Source: Symsagittifera roscoffensis (lineage: Eukaryota; Xenacoelomorpha; Acoela; Convolutidae). Taken from it: a stretch of 64,000 bases of DNA. A model generated the notes under the pieces. It did no database searches. It was not told the DNA's origin and saw only the letters and a list, made by a program, of their open reading frames with translations. A program made the position numbers and the translations under genes. Position 1 is the first letter of the stretch; each line of letters starts with the position of its first letter. Positions 44,890 through 55,880 of this stretch are shown here, piece after piece. Where the stretch lies: positions 34,386,369 to 34,450,368 of the forward strand of contig NC_087064.1 of assembly GCF_963678635.1 (NCBI RefSeq), in the 5' to 3' direction.

Positions 44890-46470
44890 AAAAACTGGCT
44901 TAAAAAGAGTATAGGGTTTTCACAAACAAAAGGACAATTTTACACCACGTGATCTGAATTTAACTCTATTAGGAGAGTTGAATTGTGTTCCCCAAAAATT
45001 TTTTAGAAATTCGTTTTTGTTTGAGAAGACCATTTACCATTTCTTCTGACTCTCGCTACCATCTTAATTTTTGCACTAGCTCAAGTTGTAGCGCGACCTT
45101 TATAGAGTATATTTCAATAAGAGAAAAATCATTTAATCATAGGTACCGGAAGTCTTCCGGGTTTTAATTTTTGTGCTGGGAGGTTAGAGCGTAATCTTAT
45201 AGGCGGTCTCTTAAGAGAGTGCGAGTGAAGATTGCTGTTGGAGGTGACTCCCGACTAGACCTATCGTCCTGTTTTAATAGGGTGACACAGATCCTCGTAA
45301 CACTGAAATTAGGAGCTGCCCCCATCTTACATTATACTACATGTTTATAAGGGAGCAGGTAAAGAAAGTGACTGATTAGTTGGTGCATTGAGCAGGTTGG
45401 TGCAGGTGAAGATTGTGACTGAAAAGGTGGGCGACGGAAGCAGGAGGCTGGTTGATTTTATAAAGAAATTTTAGGGAATAGGGATTGTCAGTTTACTCAA
45501 CTCTGGGTATTAACTTCTTTTGTTCTAATTAAGTTGCAGTTTTCCTGCTTCAAAAGCACCAACCTCACGCTTTTGACAACCAAATCGCATCCAGTTTAAA
45601 TTGTTCATAATCGATTATACTGTGATTTTAGAACTAGTCTTATTTAATTTGAGATAAAAACCATATTAATTGAATAACATTTGATTTTAACCTCTCTTTT
45701 TAAAATCAAATTATAGTCCTTTATAAAAACATTTTAGCTGTATAGTTGATTTAAATCCATTTTTTTTCGATACAATTAGTAATCGATCATATTTGATTAT
45801 AATCGATGACTTCAACCCCAGTTTCTAATTCATACAATTCGCACAAAAATTCCACTATAATCGATTGAAATCGATTATACTCTCTTTTGGTTGCCAATTT
45901 ACCCTTCAAATTTGCATCTGATTTGCTTATAATTCTTGTTTTTGTAGACTTTTGCTTATGTGAAAAAGAAAAAATTTTTTTTTTCGTAAACCAATTCAAT
46001 TTTATAACGTTTTTTTTTCTTTTTTTTTCATTAAGAATTTTTCGAAAACCTATTTTTGTTAATTATAATCCATTATAATTGTCCAAAAAACTTAACATAA
46101 AAATCCGTGTAGTACCCAACTCTTCAGTCACTTTCTTCACCTTCACCAATCAACTGCTGAAAGCACCCAACTCTTTATTCACGTTCCTCATCTGCACCAG
46201 CCTTTTGATCACCGCAACCAACTCTTCAGTTTCCTTTTTTCATTTGCACTAACCTCAGAAAACAAGCCAAATACATGCAAACTCAGGAGACCAGTGAATA
46301 AAAAGCGACCAGAACTTTGAGAAGAACCTTTCCCTTTGATTCGTTTGGTACCTATATTCCTTCCGTTTGTTAATTGTATCATGTATTAGTAATTCGTTAA
46401 TGTAATTCATATTTTGGCTGATTTTTCGTGGAGACGATCAGCAAATGTAACCCCTTGTGATCGATTGTAA
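44890..46470. mobile_element. Foldback-like element, copy 2 of a direct pair
   Basis: Second copy. The landmark TTGAATTGTGTTCCCC is at 43391 and 44978 (offset 1,587) and TGTAATTCATATTTTGGCTG at 44761 and 46401 (offset 1,640), so the copies differ by small indels. The same inverted arms are present (about 45378-45425 and 46118-46245), along with the same three-unit right arm. The right-arm blocks are almost identical between copies, while other parts are more diverged. Confidence 0.6.
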
Positions 46471-46529
46471 GGGGTTTTCTGTAGGAACTATAATCAATTG
46501 AAGCTGATTGTACGAGACTGTATTACTTG

Positions 46530-46745
46530 AAAAATATGACGATTATAATCGATTATACTGGGTTTTCTGTAGAAACTATAATGAATTAAAATGGATTATA
46601 CCAGGTTATAATCTCTTGGAAAAAATCGCGATTATAACCGATTATAAATCCTTTGGAAACCTAATTTGGGTAATTCTAATCAATTCTAATTGTCAAAAAA
46701 TCAACATGAAATTCCGTTATAATCGATTTCTTAAGCCTAAACTTG
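46530..46745. repeat. ATTATAATCGATTATA-rich tract
   Basis: A degenerate array of self-complementary words (ATTATAATCGATTATA, GATTATACCAGGTTATAATC) with a repeated GGGTTTTCTGTAGAAACTATAAT phrase continuing from element copy 2. Similar words occur at 4.4-4.6 and 42.9-43.0 kb. Confidence 0.5.
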
Positions 46746-46896
46746 GATGAGGGTGAGCACACTATTTTTATGACTCTCGTTGTCCGCTGAAAATGATTAG
46801 CAACTCTGACCCAATGAGAACAATAAAAAGCGCCCCCTCACATCGACCAAGTGAACTCTCCATCTGAAACAAAAAAATCAACATGTCTTATAATAA

Positions 46897-47060
46897 CCGG
46901 ACCAAAATAAAATCGTCCCCCTTAAGCAGTTTGGGGGAATGGTAACTTGGTTATAGGCTGGAATTTTCAGCCAATCAGAATCGAGAATTTTACATACAGC
47001 GCTTAGTAAACTTAATCCAAATTAAATCTGGGGTGGAAGATTCTCACTTTTGGGCCATCT
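46897..47060. mobile_element. Copy of the GACCAAGT MITE (diverged)
   Basis: GGACCAAAATAAAATCGTCC at the left, CCAATCAGAATCGAGAATTT inside and GGTGGAAGATTCTCACTTTT at the right follow the layout of the 18.07-18.23 kb element. Ends are more eroded. Confidence 0.45.
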
Positions 47061-47702
47061 TGGGCGTAGGATGTTAACTTGATCCTAATTACCAAGTTGA
47101 AGGAGATCGTTCAAATGTCCCCGATTTTTCGTTTTGAGATTCCAAATCCCATTTTGGTTGTTTTGAAACAAAATAGGAAATTGGATTGCGGCTTAGGCAG
47201 CTTCTATGTGAGTTTGACTATTCCTATTTCCATATATTGAAAAACATGTCCTTGATCTATATTACATGACGTAAGCGCTTTCGCATCTCCTATTTTCAGT
47301 AGAACTTCCACATCACCAAATTTATCTTCATATAACCTTCTGTGATTTCATTGAGCTGACATTATTTAGTCATGTTTCTATTTGTAATTGTAGCTAAAAA
47401 TAAACAGAACACTCATTCTTCGAAAGTCCAACAAAAATATCGAATGTCACTGAATTGAGTAGTACCGAGCATTCGACCACCGATGTTTATTCATTATTTT
47501 ACAATAACGTGCTTGTGGCCATATTTGGTATCTTTAGTCTCTTTTCTCTAGTACAATTTGTATTTTATTCGGTCGGTTGAGTCATGGTCTATGTAACGTT
47601 TCGTCAGACTAACAGAAGAAAACACGTTGGCGGACCGTTGTTTAATCACGGTTCTCGTCCTACACTTTCTCGTTGACGCGATCTCTGCATAGTCTATGAA
47701 GA

Positions 47703-47717
47703 CTTCTAGAATATTCT
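47703..47717 (+). promoter_or_regulatory. Heat-shock-element-like site upstream of gene C
   Basis: CTTCTAGAATATTCT contains three perfectly spaced alternating units, nTTCnnGAAnnTTCn, the minimum functional form of a heat shock element. It is preceded by an extra GAAGA one base out of register. It lies about 215 bp upstream of the predicted gene C transcription start. Sequence match only. Confidence 0.45.
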
Positions 47718-47865
47718 ATGACGTAGTCTTCAATGGACTGAGGCAATTCCAACTCAATTTCATTGTTCAGCTCAAGTCAAGTTATAGCGAGTTGATAAAC
47801 CAGTCCGCTTTTTAAAGTAAAAGGCTGCTCTTGTAAAAAGTTTCATAGGTATTGTCACGATCGTG

Positions 47866-47935
47866 ATTGGTCTATACCGTTCGGATTGTAAAAAATGCTA
47901 GTATAAAAAATATTCCGTCATTTTGTGTTCATACG
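47866..47935 (+). promoter_or_regulatory. Core promoter of gene C: CCAAT, TATA, initiator
   Basis: An inverse CCAAT box (ATTGG, 47866-47870), TATAAAA (47902-47908) and an initiator-like TTCATAC with A at 47931 are spaced at about -63, -29 and +1. This is the normal layout of a Pol II promoter and the best one in the window. The first predicted coding exon starts 115 nt later. Confidence 0.5.
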
Positions 47936-48045
47936 GACAAATATAGAACCTCTTATACCTGCAGCAGCAGCAGTCTGCGGGAACTGTGGGAACTAAAGAC
48001 CGAGTTGGAACAAACATTTCCATTCATTTCATTTTAACTCCCAGA

Positions 48046-48109
48046 ATGATAAGGAAGAATGCGGCCGCAGCGGAAGAGGGAACCACAAGAGAAAACACAA
48101 CAGGAACAG
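48046..48109 (+). CDS. Gene C exon 1
   Basis: ATG at 48046; 21 codons plus one base. GC-rich (GCGGCCGCAGCGGAAGAGGG) in AT-rich DNA. Donor AACAG|GTAATG. Upstream leader 47931-48045 contains a GCAGCAGCAGCAG run. The frame upstream of the ATG is open for about 20 codons but has no other ATG. Confidence 0.45.
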
Positions 48110-50859
48110 GTAATGAAATTATGAGCAGACTATGCGTCATATTTATTCTCCGAACCATTCGAATGGTCTTGTCTGGTCTGAGAATTCAATTTCATTTTCC
48201 CCAATGAATTAAAATTAACAAGTTGAACAAGTTATAGCTTCCCACCACCAGACAAGATTGCTCATGATTTATTCCGTCCGGGGTCTGGCTTAGTCTACTT
48301 CATTTGTGGAATTGACAGGAGAAAAGATTTGCTACATTTTGAACGAGAAACCAATTTTCGATTGCTTTTTAAAAAGAAGAGCCGCAGGTAAGTCTATTAC
48401 TGCAATTTTAAACAGACTTTTTTTCACTTAGTGACTAATACCGAATCATTCGTTGCTGCAAGCGGACGCATTTTCAGTTTACTTTCAATTTTTACCTCAC
48501 CTCCCACTCATTTTAAAATATATTTGTTTAAATCGGGTAGGTGCGGTATTATTAGGATCTGATGTTGATCTTGCGTCGAAATTGTTGCGTGATATTTTGA
48601 GTACATAACTTGACATTACTTGAAATGTCGCGAGTTCCATTGCGTTTCGATTGCGACAGGAGAACCCAAATAAACATCAGATAATTAAGTTTGCTCAGAA
48701 ATTCTGATCTTCATTCACTGTTCGAGCTACTCTCAATCTGCAGAAAATAGGTAATTAAAGTTTTCATTCTTATTTCTTCTGTTTTTACTTAAATAAATTC
48801 ATTTTCATCTCATGAAGGAATTTAACTAAATGCTCGTCTCTAATTAAACTTGATTCGCCCCATGTTGGAGCTTTTGAAGGTGGCTTGAGTTTTGGGGTTT
48901 TTCTGGTCGTTAGTTGTTTCTTGTTGGCTAAAATAGAACAGAACTAATGCCCAGTTAGGCCCTCGATCACAGCCACCATGATTCGCTCATGGTTCCTTTC
49001 TGCGTGGAAGGGGACGAGGAGGGGGGAGATTCGTTCCTTAGATCCGGGTTATAAAAATTCATTTTTGCAAGCGCCGTTACCAGAAGCAGCAAACTTCGGA
49101 GAGCTATCAATCGAAAATACGCATATATATTCAATACTCAATTCAGATGGTTAGTATAGTAATTATAAACAGGAGCAGCTTCAGGTGGTATCGATTATGC
49201 AATCACTACCCTTTTTCTCTTCGGGTTTTTCGTTCAGCCCACTCTTAAAAGTGGAAAGTAACTACGACCTAGTTTTTTTTAATGCATAATCAAATTCTAC
49301 AAAAACACTCATAGATCATACATTGGTGTCATGTGTGGTGTCGTGACTCGGACATAGAGCATACATTGGTGTCGTGACTCGGACTACAAAAAAATTGAAA
49401 AACCTTTTTTTATAGCTTTTACATGGCGGAATGGATTGTATATTGAACTCCTTCTGCAAGTTCTAAGTTATTTTTAGCTGTTATTACCATATTTCAATCG
49501 ACTATCAATATCTATAATTTAGTTTTTTTAAATATGAATTGTGAAGATAGTGAAAAACAAAAATGAGAAAACGAAACATTTTTGGAAATTTTGCGCCGGA
49601 AATAAATTGTAATCCTTATTTAAGCAAGCCAGCAACATAGGGATCTCCCCTTTACCATTTTACGGATATTTCATGTCAAACATTTTATCTGTTGGTGACT
49701 TCGAGCCAAGAAAGATATTAGACCAGGTAAACTACCCCCCCCCCCCCCCCCCCAATTAAATCAAAATAGGGTGATAGTTCACTTGATTCAAAGTAATACT
49801 TTGAAGTCAATCAGTTTTGAGCATAGTACATGCAGGCATCACTCACTGCTAGAAATTGTCATTTAATTGTAGGGGGAAGATTGTTAACTTGTTCTATTGA
49901 GGGGGGAGATTGTTCACATAGGCCAAGATATGTTTTAGGTTCGCATAAGGTCCTCAAAGTTCGCTGATGCTTAAAAAAAGTAGATTTATAAAGACTACAA
50001 AATACCTTGATACTCGTATTTTCTTTGCTGACGTTTTACTTCAAATTAATTTATCTGACACGGCTGAGGGAGAAATCTCATTATTGACAATCAAAAGTAG
50101 CATTTTTAAAAACATATTCTGTCTGATGGATGGGTGGATGATAGCAGCCAAGATAGTTTAGAATAGACGCCAATTGACCTCAAAAAAACCAAATTGAATT
50201 TTTTTTTGTCACGATACGTCTGGGTTTTCATGGTCTTTTTAACCTGTTATCCTCATTTAACACATTTCAGACTCCCCGTGTTTCCATTTTTATTATCAGT
50301 TTGTGACTTATTTTAAAAAATCAACGTGAACATCAAAAGACAACGAAAAATACAAATTCTATTTTTTTTTCAATAAAGAACACTTGAAAGCCACACATAG
50401 TGGGAATCGATATCATGAAGTTGCGAACAGTTGGTCATTTATGTTACACTGTACCGTTTTTAGGGACTGTTAGTCTCGTTCATGCATTTTATACATTTCA
50501 GTTCGGTGATTCACAGACAGCCTGATAATTTTTCGGTTGGTTGCCATTCTGAACAAACATGTTATTTTTCATATCTTGCTTGTTTTTGAAACACATCAGC
50601 ACCTGTAATATTCAAGAATAAACTGCCAGTAATGGTTTGTGCTTACGTGACTAATAATAAGGTACCTTGAGACATTGTTATTGAGATCGAAAGTGAATAT
50701 AGTAAAACCACAAAAGAAAAATACTCAGTGGCGGCCGTGTGCCTTCATGCCTTGTCGCAGTCATTTCAGAGAAATACACTCCAAGAAAGCCACTTCGGTC
50801 TGAAAATATCTGAAGAAATACATACTAATACACTCTATACCCAAAGTATACACAGCTGA
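48046..50859 (+). CDS. Gene C: small multi-exon gene, unknown function (spliced model)
   Basis: Model 48046-48109, 48319-48387, 48955-49149, 50729-50859: 459 nt, 152 residues, all introns phase 1. Support comes from the promoter upstream, frame continuity across four exons, good donors at the first three exons, and AATAAA at 50916-50921. The product begins MIRKNAAAAEEGTTRENTTG; the middle has a W/R-rich stretch (MIRSWFLSAWKGTRRGE) and the end is hydrophilic. No signal peptide, TM segment or known domain was recognised. Each exon is short, and the last acceptor is poor, so the 3' half is less sure. An HSE-like site hints at stress induction. Confidence 0.4.
48319..48387 (+). CDS. Gene C exon 2 (69 nt, symmetric phase 1)
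   Basis: Acceptor CTTCATTTGTGGAATTGACAG, donor GCCGCAG|GTAAGTC (near-consensus). The joined frame reads GEKICYILNEKPIFDCFLKR then RAA and a split glycine/valine codon. Being symmetric in phase it could be skipped. Confidence 0.45.
48955..49149 (+). CDS. Gene C exon 3
   Basis: 195 nt from acceptor TAATGCCCAG; donor AGATG|GTTAGT, phase 1. Contains an internal ATG (48978) in an excellent Kozak context (AGCCACCATGA), which could instead be the start of an alternative transcript. Encodes 57 residues from there, including SLDPGYKNSFLQAPLPEAAN. A second acceptor four bases later (CAGTTAG, 48958) would fit a phase-2 exon at 48699-48751 ending GAAAATAG|GTAATT. Confidence 0.45.
49722..49925. mobile_element. 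GACCAAGT MITE copy carrying a poly(C) run
   Basis: Left end AGACCAGGTAAACTA followed by a run of about 18 C, right end GGGGGGAGATTGTTCACATA. The inside shares AGTAATAC...CAATCAG...GAGCA(T/C)AGT with the 18.07-kb element. It lies in the intron before gene C exon 4. The C run is an expansion of the CCCC present at the same position in the other copies. Confidence 0.55.
50729..50859 (+). CDS. Gene C exon 4 (terminal)
   Basis: Acceptor AAAATACTCAG without a good pyrimidine tract; the phase-1 frame opens VAAVCLHALSQSFQRNT and runs 43 codons to TGA (50857-50859). AATAAA follows at 50916-50921. GC-rich start compared with flanks. Weakest exon of the model. Confidence 0.3.
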
Positions 50860-50915
50860 TATTAGTAGTCAGATATTTAGCTACCGCTGAATGCCACAAA
50901 TGCCAGTCAAAGTAA

Positions 50916-50921
50916 AATAAA
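50916..50921 (+). promoter_or_regulatory. Poly(A) signal for gene C
   Basis: AATAAA 57 nt after the exon 4 stop codon. Consistent with, but not proof of, the terminal exon. Confidence 0.35.
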
Positions 50922-51230
50922 CAAAACGAAGTTGGACAAAGCTGTGACCAAACTAGAAAAACAACCAGTGATTCAGACTGACTGTATCGATTAATCTATT
51001 TCCTTATTCATGAACTATAGGTCGAGTCTTTTTTTTAATCTTCCGTTTCTTGGAATTTTCCAGTCTGACACGAGCTTGAAATTCAGACACACCCAAAGGC
51101 CGTGAACTGTAGGAAAAAAGAACGTCAACGGACATGCCATAAAAAGCATGCCCGAACTGAACTACAAGGAGAATTTCAAAAAACTCCGACTATCAAGAGG
51201 GACAGAATACTTCTGCTCGGGGTACAATGG

Positions 51231-51402
51231 CGGATCTAGGATTTTCTCGAGAGGGGGGAGCGGATTTTCAAAAAATGTACAAAAATTTTGTCGACCTTTT
51301 TTAAGTCCACCAAATGGATTCCCCGAGCTCTCCCAAAGCCCCTGTTTTGCCCAAAAATTTTGCGTCCGCCCCTCCCCCCCCCCCTTAATCCACCCCTGTC
51401 GA
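51231..51402. mobile_element. Short element with GGCGGATCTAGG / TTAATCCACCCCTG ends
   Basis: About 170 bp. Starts TGGCGGATCTAGGATTTTC and ends CTTAATCCACCCCTG, imperfect inverted ends. G-runs occur near the left end and a C-run near the right end, so the transcript could fold back. Overlapping ORFs on both strands (51148-51438) arise from it. Confidence 0.45.
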
Positions 51403-52526
51403 GGTAGTTTGTTTCTTGAGACAAATTTTGACTTTTAACGTTTTTTACTAAACTTATTTATACAATCTGAAAGATATCGATGTCATGATGGTAATACATT
51501 GGTGGTAAGTCAGCAAATCGAAGTATCAGTAAATTAAAAATGAACAAACCAGATCAGTTCACTGAACATGCATCTATCAGTTGCGATACCACATAAATGG
51601 AAATCTGATACTTAAATAATATGGCAACTTTTTTCCTCAAAACAAAAAACTATCGTTCTAGCCAGGGAAAAGTTAAATCTATTAACAATTGATGTCTTTG
51701 AATGCAAGGATTACTTAATTCGGTTTATTGATCTGCAACTTACTGACACATCGATTAACTGAAAGCATCCCAACACTTCATTTTAACTTGGCATTGCGTT
51801 TGCGAAAAAAAATATCAAAAACTGCTTCAGATCCTTTTAGGGAAGTCGAAACATTTAGGACTTTGTCCCGGCACGTGACGTGCTTTCGTATATTTGTAAA
51901 AGCATCTGGCATTTGCCGTAATTTCGAAGCATAGCGAGTTTCATAGAAGAACAAAAACGGTATTATTCAGCATCGGCCAAAATGAACTTCAATTATTAGT
52001 TTTTTTCATTCCGAATAGCTGAAAACTTATTCAGCTCAAATTAGCGGCAGAAAAAACAATACGCATACCCAATTTAATTGATGACGCGTAAAAAAGCAAA
52101 ACTTCCCCAAATGAGCATATTTTTCGTTGTCAAAATTCATCCAAACAGAACTAATGAATCAAACAAAACAATTACAGAGCTTTTCTCTAGAAAAAAACCG
52201 CAAAACTTCAAGAAGAATAACTTTTGAATTTAAAAACTTCCATTTACGTCCAAAGCTTTACAATTTTTTTCCTCATCATACTTGTCATCCGACCGGATTG
52301 GCAAACTTAGATACTTAGTTAAATTTATTGAGAGCTCAATACGTTGAGCAGGTCACTTGACCTTGCACGGTTTATGTTAGAGCAACATCATTTTATGTTA
52401 TTTAGAACTTAAAAAAAAAGACTTTCAGAACTAGTTGTTTTCTTTAAGTTCTCAACTAACCCTTATTTGTCGTCTACCAAATCGTTCGGACTCAATATCC
52501 ATAGATAGCATACATTACGGTATGAT
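51403..52526. other. No gene seen
   Basis: AT-rich DNA with scattered short ORFs lacking domains, promoter or splice support. Confidence 0.4.
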
Positions 52527-52990
52527 ATGGCGCAGCCAACAGGATTTATAAGAAATCCACTTAGCACCAACCCATTTTGGGAAAGAGCCTTAGCGGAACC
52601 GCCATTAGAATGGTCCAATTGCGATTGTCGAATTGGCAGTGTTAGCAAAAGACGGGATCCAAGTTCGAAATCTGTTACGAGACAAACCTGAATTAGTCGA
52701 CCCACCCGAACCAATTTTGGAAGTTGAAATACCAGAAGAAACGGACGCACAAAAAAACAGAGAACTAAAAAATCAAGAAAAACGCGTGGAATGGGAAAAC
52801 AGATGCCAAAAAGCCCGTGAGAGAGGCGCCTTGTGTAAATCAGTGGCATGGGACAAAGCGAATGCAAAGGTGAGAAGTTGATTTTTTTCATTTGCTCGGT
52901 AACGAATGTCAAGGCAGGTACAACAAAAACGACCAGGGTTAGACATACAATCTGCAACGACCAAAGAAAACATTTTTCATGCAAATTTTA
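52527..52990 (+). pseudogene. Retroelement gag-like relic (frameshifted)
   Basis: Frame 1 from ATG 52527 gives a start like MAQPTGFIRN and NPFWERALAEPPLEWSN. The reading then continues in another frame (52621-52875) with AVLAKDGIQVRNLL, KPELVDPPEPILEVEIPEE and RVEWENRCQKARERG, and in a third (about 52900-52990) with QQKRPGLDIQSATTKENIF. The style (W-rich start, DPPEPxxE, charged helix) resembles LTR-retrotransposon capsid regions. No protease or RT follows. The 173-codon minus-strand ORF over the same bases is its shadow. Assignment is by resemblance only. Confidence 0.4.
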
Positions 52991-53059
52991 AGGCGTAGCC
53001 TCTTTTGCACAGAAGCTTCCCACAACCTGTTGCCTCGATTACACCATTGATATAAGACT

Positions 53060-53660
53060 CGGCTGTGTAGTTTTCGAAAAAAAATCAAACGGAGAGGAAA
53101 TCAAATCATTAACTTTTCTGAAGGCTCTATATTTTTTGATAGGAGAATTAGGACGAAGCCGTTTATACTTTCGATTGAAATCAAATAGGGTTTGCTTGAA
53201 TCCTAAATGTAGCCTTTGGGAAGGCACTTTAGAGAAAAAGTCAAAAAATTTGGAAAAACAAATTAAAAAATCTCAAACTTGCTTTTTTTCCGAGAATCGC
53301 AACTTTCTGTGTCATAAAAACTGATCATAGTCCTTTTTACAGGGGAGCTTCAAACCACCCATTTTTATGGAACCCGAAAAATCAGACTTCGGAGTGCAGT
53401 TTTTAAGAATAGTCAAAAGTTTTTCAAAAAAGGTCAAATAATCGAAAAAGTGACTTTTCCGAAGGCCGTAACTTTTTGTGTAAACGGAAAATTGGGCATA
53501 GCCAATTAACCAGGGGGGCATTTTTGACTTGTGTTTTTAGGGAGAATATTTTTTGAGAAAAAAACAGAAAATGTTAAAAAATGGTCAACAAATTGATAAT
53601 TTGATTTTTCCAAAGGGCCCTAACTTTTACATAAAAAACCTGGGCCATGCCAGGTTTTCA
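53060..53660. repeat. TR2 satellite-like monomers (inverted)
   Basis: Three or more degenerate units with TGACTTTTCCGAAGGCCGTAAC, TTTTTCCAAAGGGCCCTAACT and similar phrases every 150-180 bp, the inverse of the 5.0-5.6 kb units. Non-coding. Confidence 0.45.
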
Positions 53661-54740
53661 CGGATGTGGGCGAACAATAACAAATATCGACAATAAGGCC
53701 AATATTTAGTACAGCAACAAAGAGAAAATTCTGGCCCTAGAAAAAAAAACTAAAAAGTTTGAAAAAATTAGGCAAATACCCATTTGGAATCAATTGATAA
53801 TACCAGGAAAATATTCGCACCGGGTAAAAATTTAGGATCCGCGAAACTTATATATTTTTAAACATCAGTTATCAATGTTTTTCTTTTAAAAAACCTCCCC
53901 CGCACTGATTTACAACGCCAAATACTGGTGATAGACTCTGCACATTTTCCTACTCAATTTCGCAATTTTTTACGAACATAGTAATTCGACCTATTCTGCT
54001 TGCCAAACTGCTTTGTAGCCATTTAGATTGAGTAGTTCAGAATATGCAACAAAAGAATTGTTTTCAAAAGTACTAGAAAAAATCCGCAATCAATAGTCTA
54101 AAGCTCTAGTCCTAACAACTTAAGAAGAAATAATAATTTTTTGTGTGAAAGTAACTTGAAAAATTAATTTGCTGGTAAAAATTTTTCAGATCTGAACTCA
54201 AGTCATTGTTTTGTTTGCATAATCTTATTTTTCTGGAGAAAAATAGATGTCTCGTAGAGTTTTCTTTTTGTGAGATAATTCGTTTTTGAGAGTACTTTTG
54301 ATCCATCAATTTTCTTGATAACGGCTTCAACATGATCACAGACCAGTGGTTCACCAAGGTTTTTGATTGAAGTAAATTAGAAATTGAAAATTTATGCTGA
54401 CTATTGGTATTGCATAGTTGTTGGGAAAAATTACAAGCCAAAAATTTTGGTGAAAATCAAATATAAAAGCGAAATTGTGGTTTGATATTTTGAAATTACC
54501 TCGACAGATTAGCTTGCCTCAGTCTAATTTAACGCAATTCAGTAAATTGCGTTACGCTTTCATCATCAAAAACAAAACAATCACAGCGCGCATAAATAAG
54601 TCCAGAGTATGGCTTACATGGCAATTCCAAACTACAGAACTTAACAATCGAAGGTAAAACATCTTTTTACATTTGAGCTCAGAAAGTCGATATCTTTAAT
54701 AATGTACAAAAATTTTTGGTTACATTCAGGACACATCAAT

Positions 54741-54915
54741 CGATCTTCAAAATTTGACTGAATGAAAAAAATTACTGGCAGCAAAAGTATTCCGCAGCAA
54801 ATTTGACTGAATGAAAAGTATTCCGCAGCAAATTTGACTGAATGAAAAGTATTCCGCAGCAAATTTGACAGAATGAAAAAAATTACTGGCAGCAAAAGTA
54901 AAAGGCAGCAAAAGT
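54741..54915. repeat. 31-bp tandem repeat (about 3 units)
   Basis: Unit contains GAATGAAAAGTATTCCGCAG; copies of TCCGCAGC are at 54791, 54822 and 54853. Flanked on both sides by variant units with AAAAATTACTGGCAGCAAAA. Recently expanded, as units are almost identical. Confidence 0.75.
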
Positions 54916-54961
54916 ATTTTTTTTCAAAAGTCAGAGCAAACACTCATTTGTCTTATTTTTG

Positions 54962-55157
54962 GAAGAGTATGTTTTTGCTCTTTCACGCATGATCTTTCAC
55001 GACAAGGCATGAATGAAAAACGAAATATCAGAACGCATGAATGAAAAAAGAAATAATTTGCAAAGTTTCGCGCACTTTTCCAGGCTTTCACGATTTTCCG
55101 GCCTCTTTCACAATTTTCTGGCACCTTTCCCTCAGAAAGAGCAAAAACATACTCTTC
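54962..55157. repeat. Foldback element with perfect 23-bp inverted ends
   Basis: 54962-54984 (GAAGAGTATGTTTTTGCTCT...) is the exact inverse of 55135-55157. The 150 bp between contains repeated CTTTCAC words. It lies directly beside the 31-bp array. A minus-strand frame through it is open but unsupported. Confidence 0.65.
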
Positions 55158-55786
55158 AACAGTTAGAAGATGGCCTGGGGCAAAAGAGCCGCACTCGGGC
55201 ACTTCGTGCCCTTAGGGGCATCTATCAACTATGTTCTAACTACTACAAAGATATGAATTGCTCTCGCAGATTGGAAACGAATGGTTCGAAACTTTCGGGC
55301 TTAAAACAGCCCTAAATGAAATGTAGTCAGAGGCATTTGTCAATTTGTCAGTACCTAAAATTTGTCAGTACATAAAACTGATCACAAACCAACTAAAAAC
55401 GGAACAGACTATTTTCGTTACTCATTGATCATAGTTTTCGGCAGCTTTTCCATTTGAAGTTTTTAAAGCTCCTTCGAAATAGCCGCTTTGAACATCACGG
55501 CGCTTGATCGATAAACTGCCATAACTACAAACCACCATATCTTGAAGCTAAAACTACACCCGAATTACGTTGATAAGTAATAACAACAGTAACAATTTAT
55601 TGTTATCCTATAAAACAATTTTAATTTTCGGCTCGCTGGAATGGTAATTATATTTTCGGCTTGTCTGGCCCTTCGACTTGTCGTCTTACCACCCACATAA
55701 GGTTCATACTTAACAGCATGATTTATATCATTCTAATTTGAACACAGGGGCGGAGCTACTCTTTGCAAACACTAGCCAGAAAACGA

Positions 55787-55880
55787 CAAAAAAGCAGTTC
55801 TACAAGTAACAAAAAAGCAGTTCTACAAGTAACAAAAAAGCAGTTCTACAAGTAACAAAAAAGCAGTTCTACAAAGTAAC
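55787..55880. repeat. 23-bp tandem repeat (4 units)
   Basis: AAAAAGCAGTTCTACAAGTA repeated four times with almost no differences; last unit has one extra base. It grew from the AGCAG(T/C)TCTA phrase present in the SINE-B tail at 56.18 kb. Confidence 0.8.

Noticed and set aside
52463-52984. 173-codon minus-strand ORF with hydrophobic stretches.
   Set aside because: It is the complement of the gag-like reading on the plus strand; the plus-strand phrases look far more protein-like, and the minus ORF has no domain.
55195-55220. GGGCAC-TTC-GTGCCC hairpin as a third Helitron end.
   Set aside because: No CTRR sequence at the 8-nt spacing seen in the two real candidates, and no monomers upstream.
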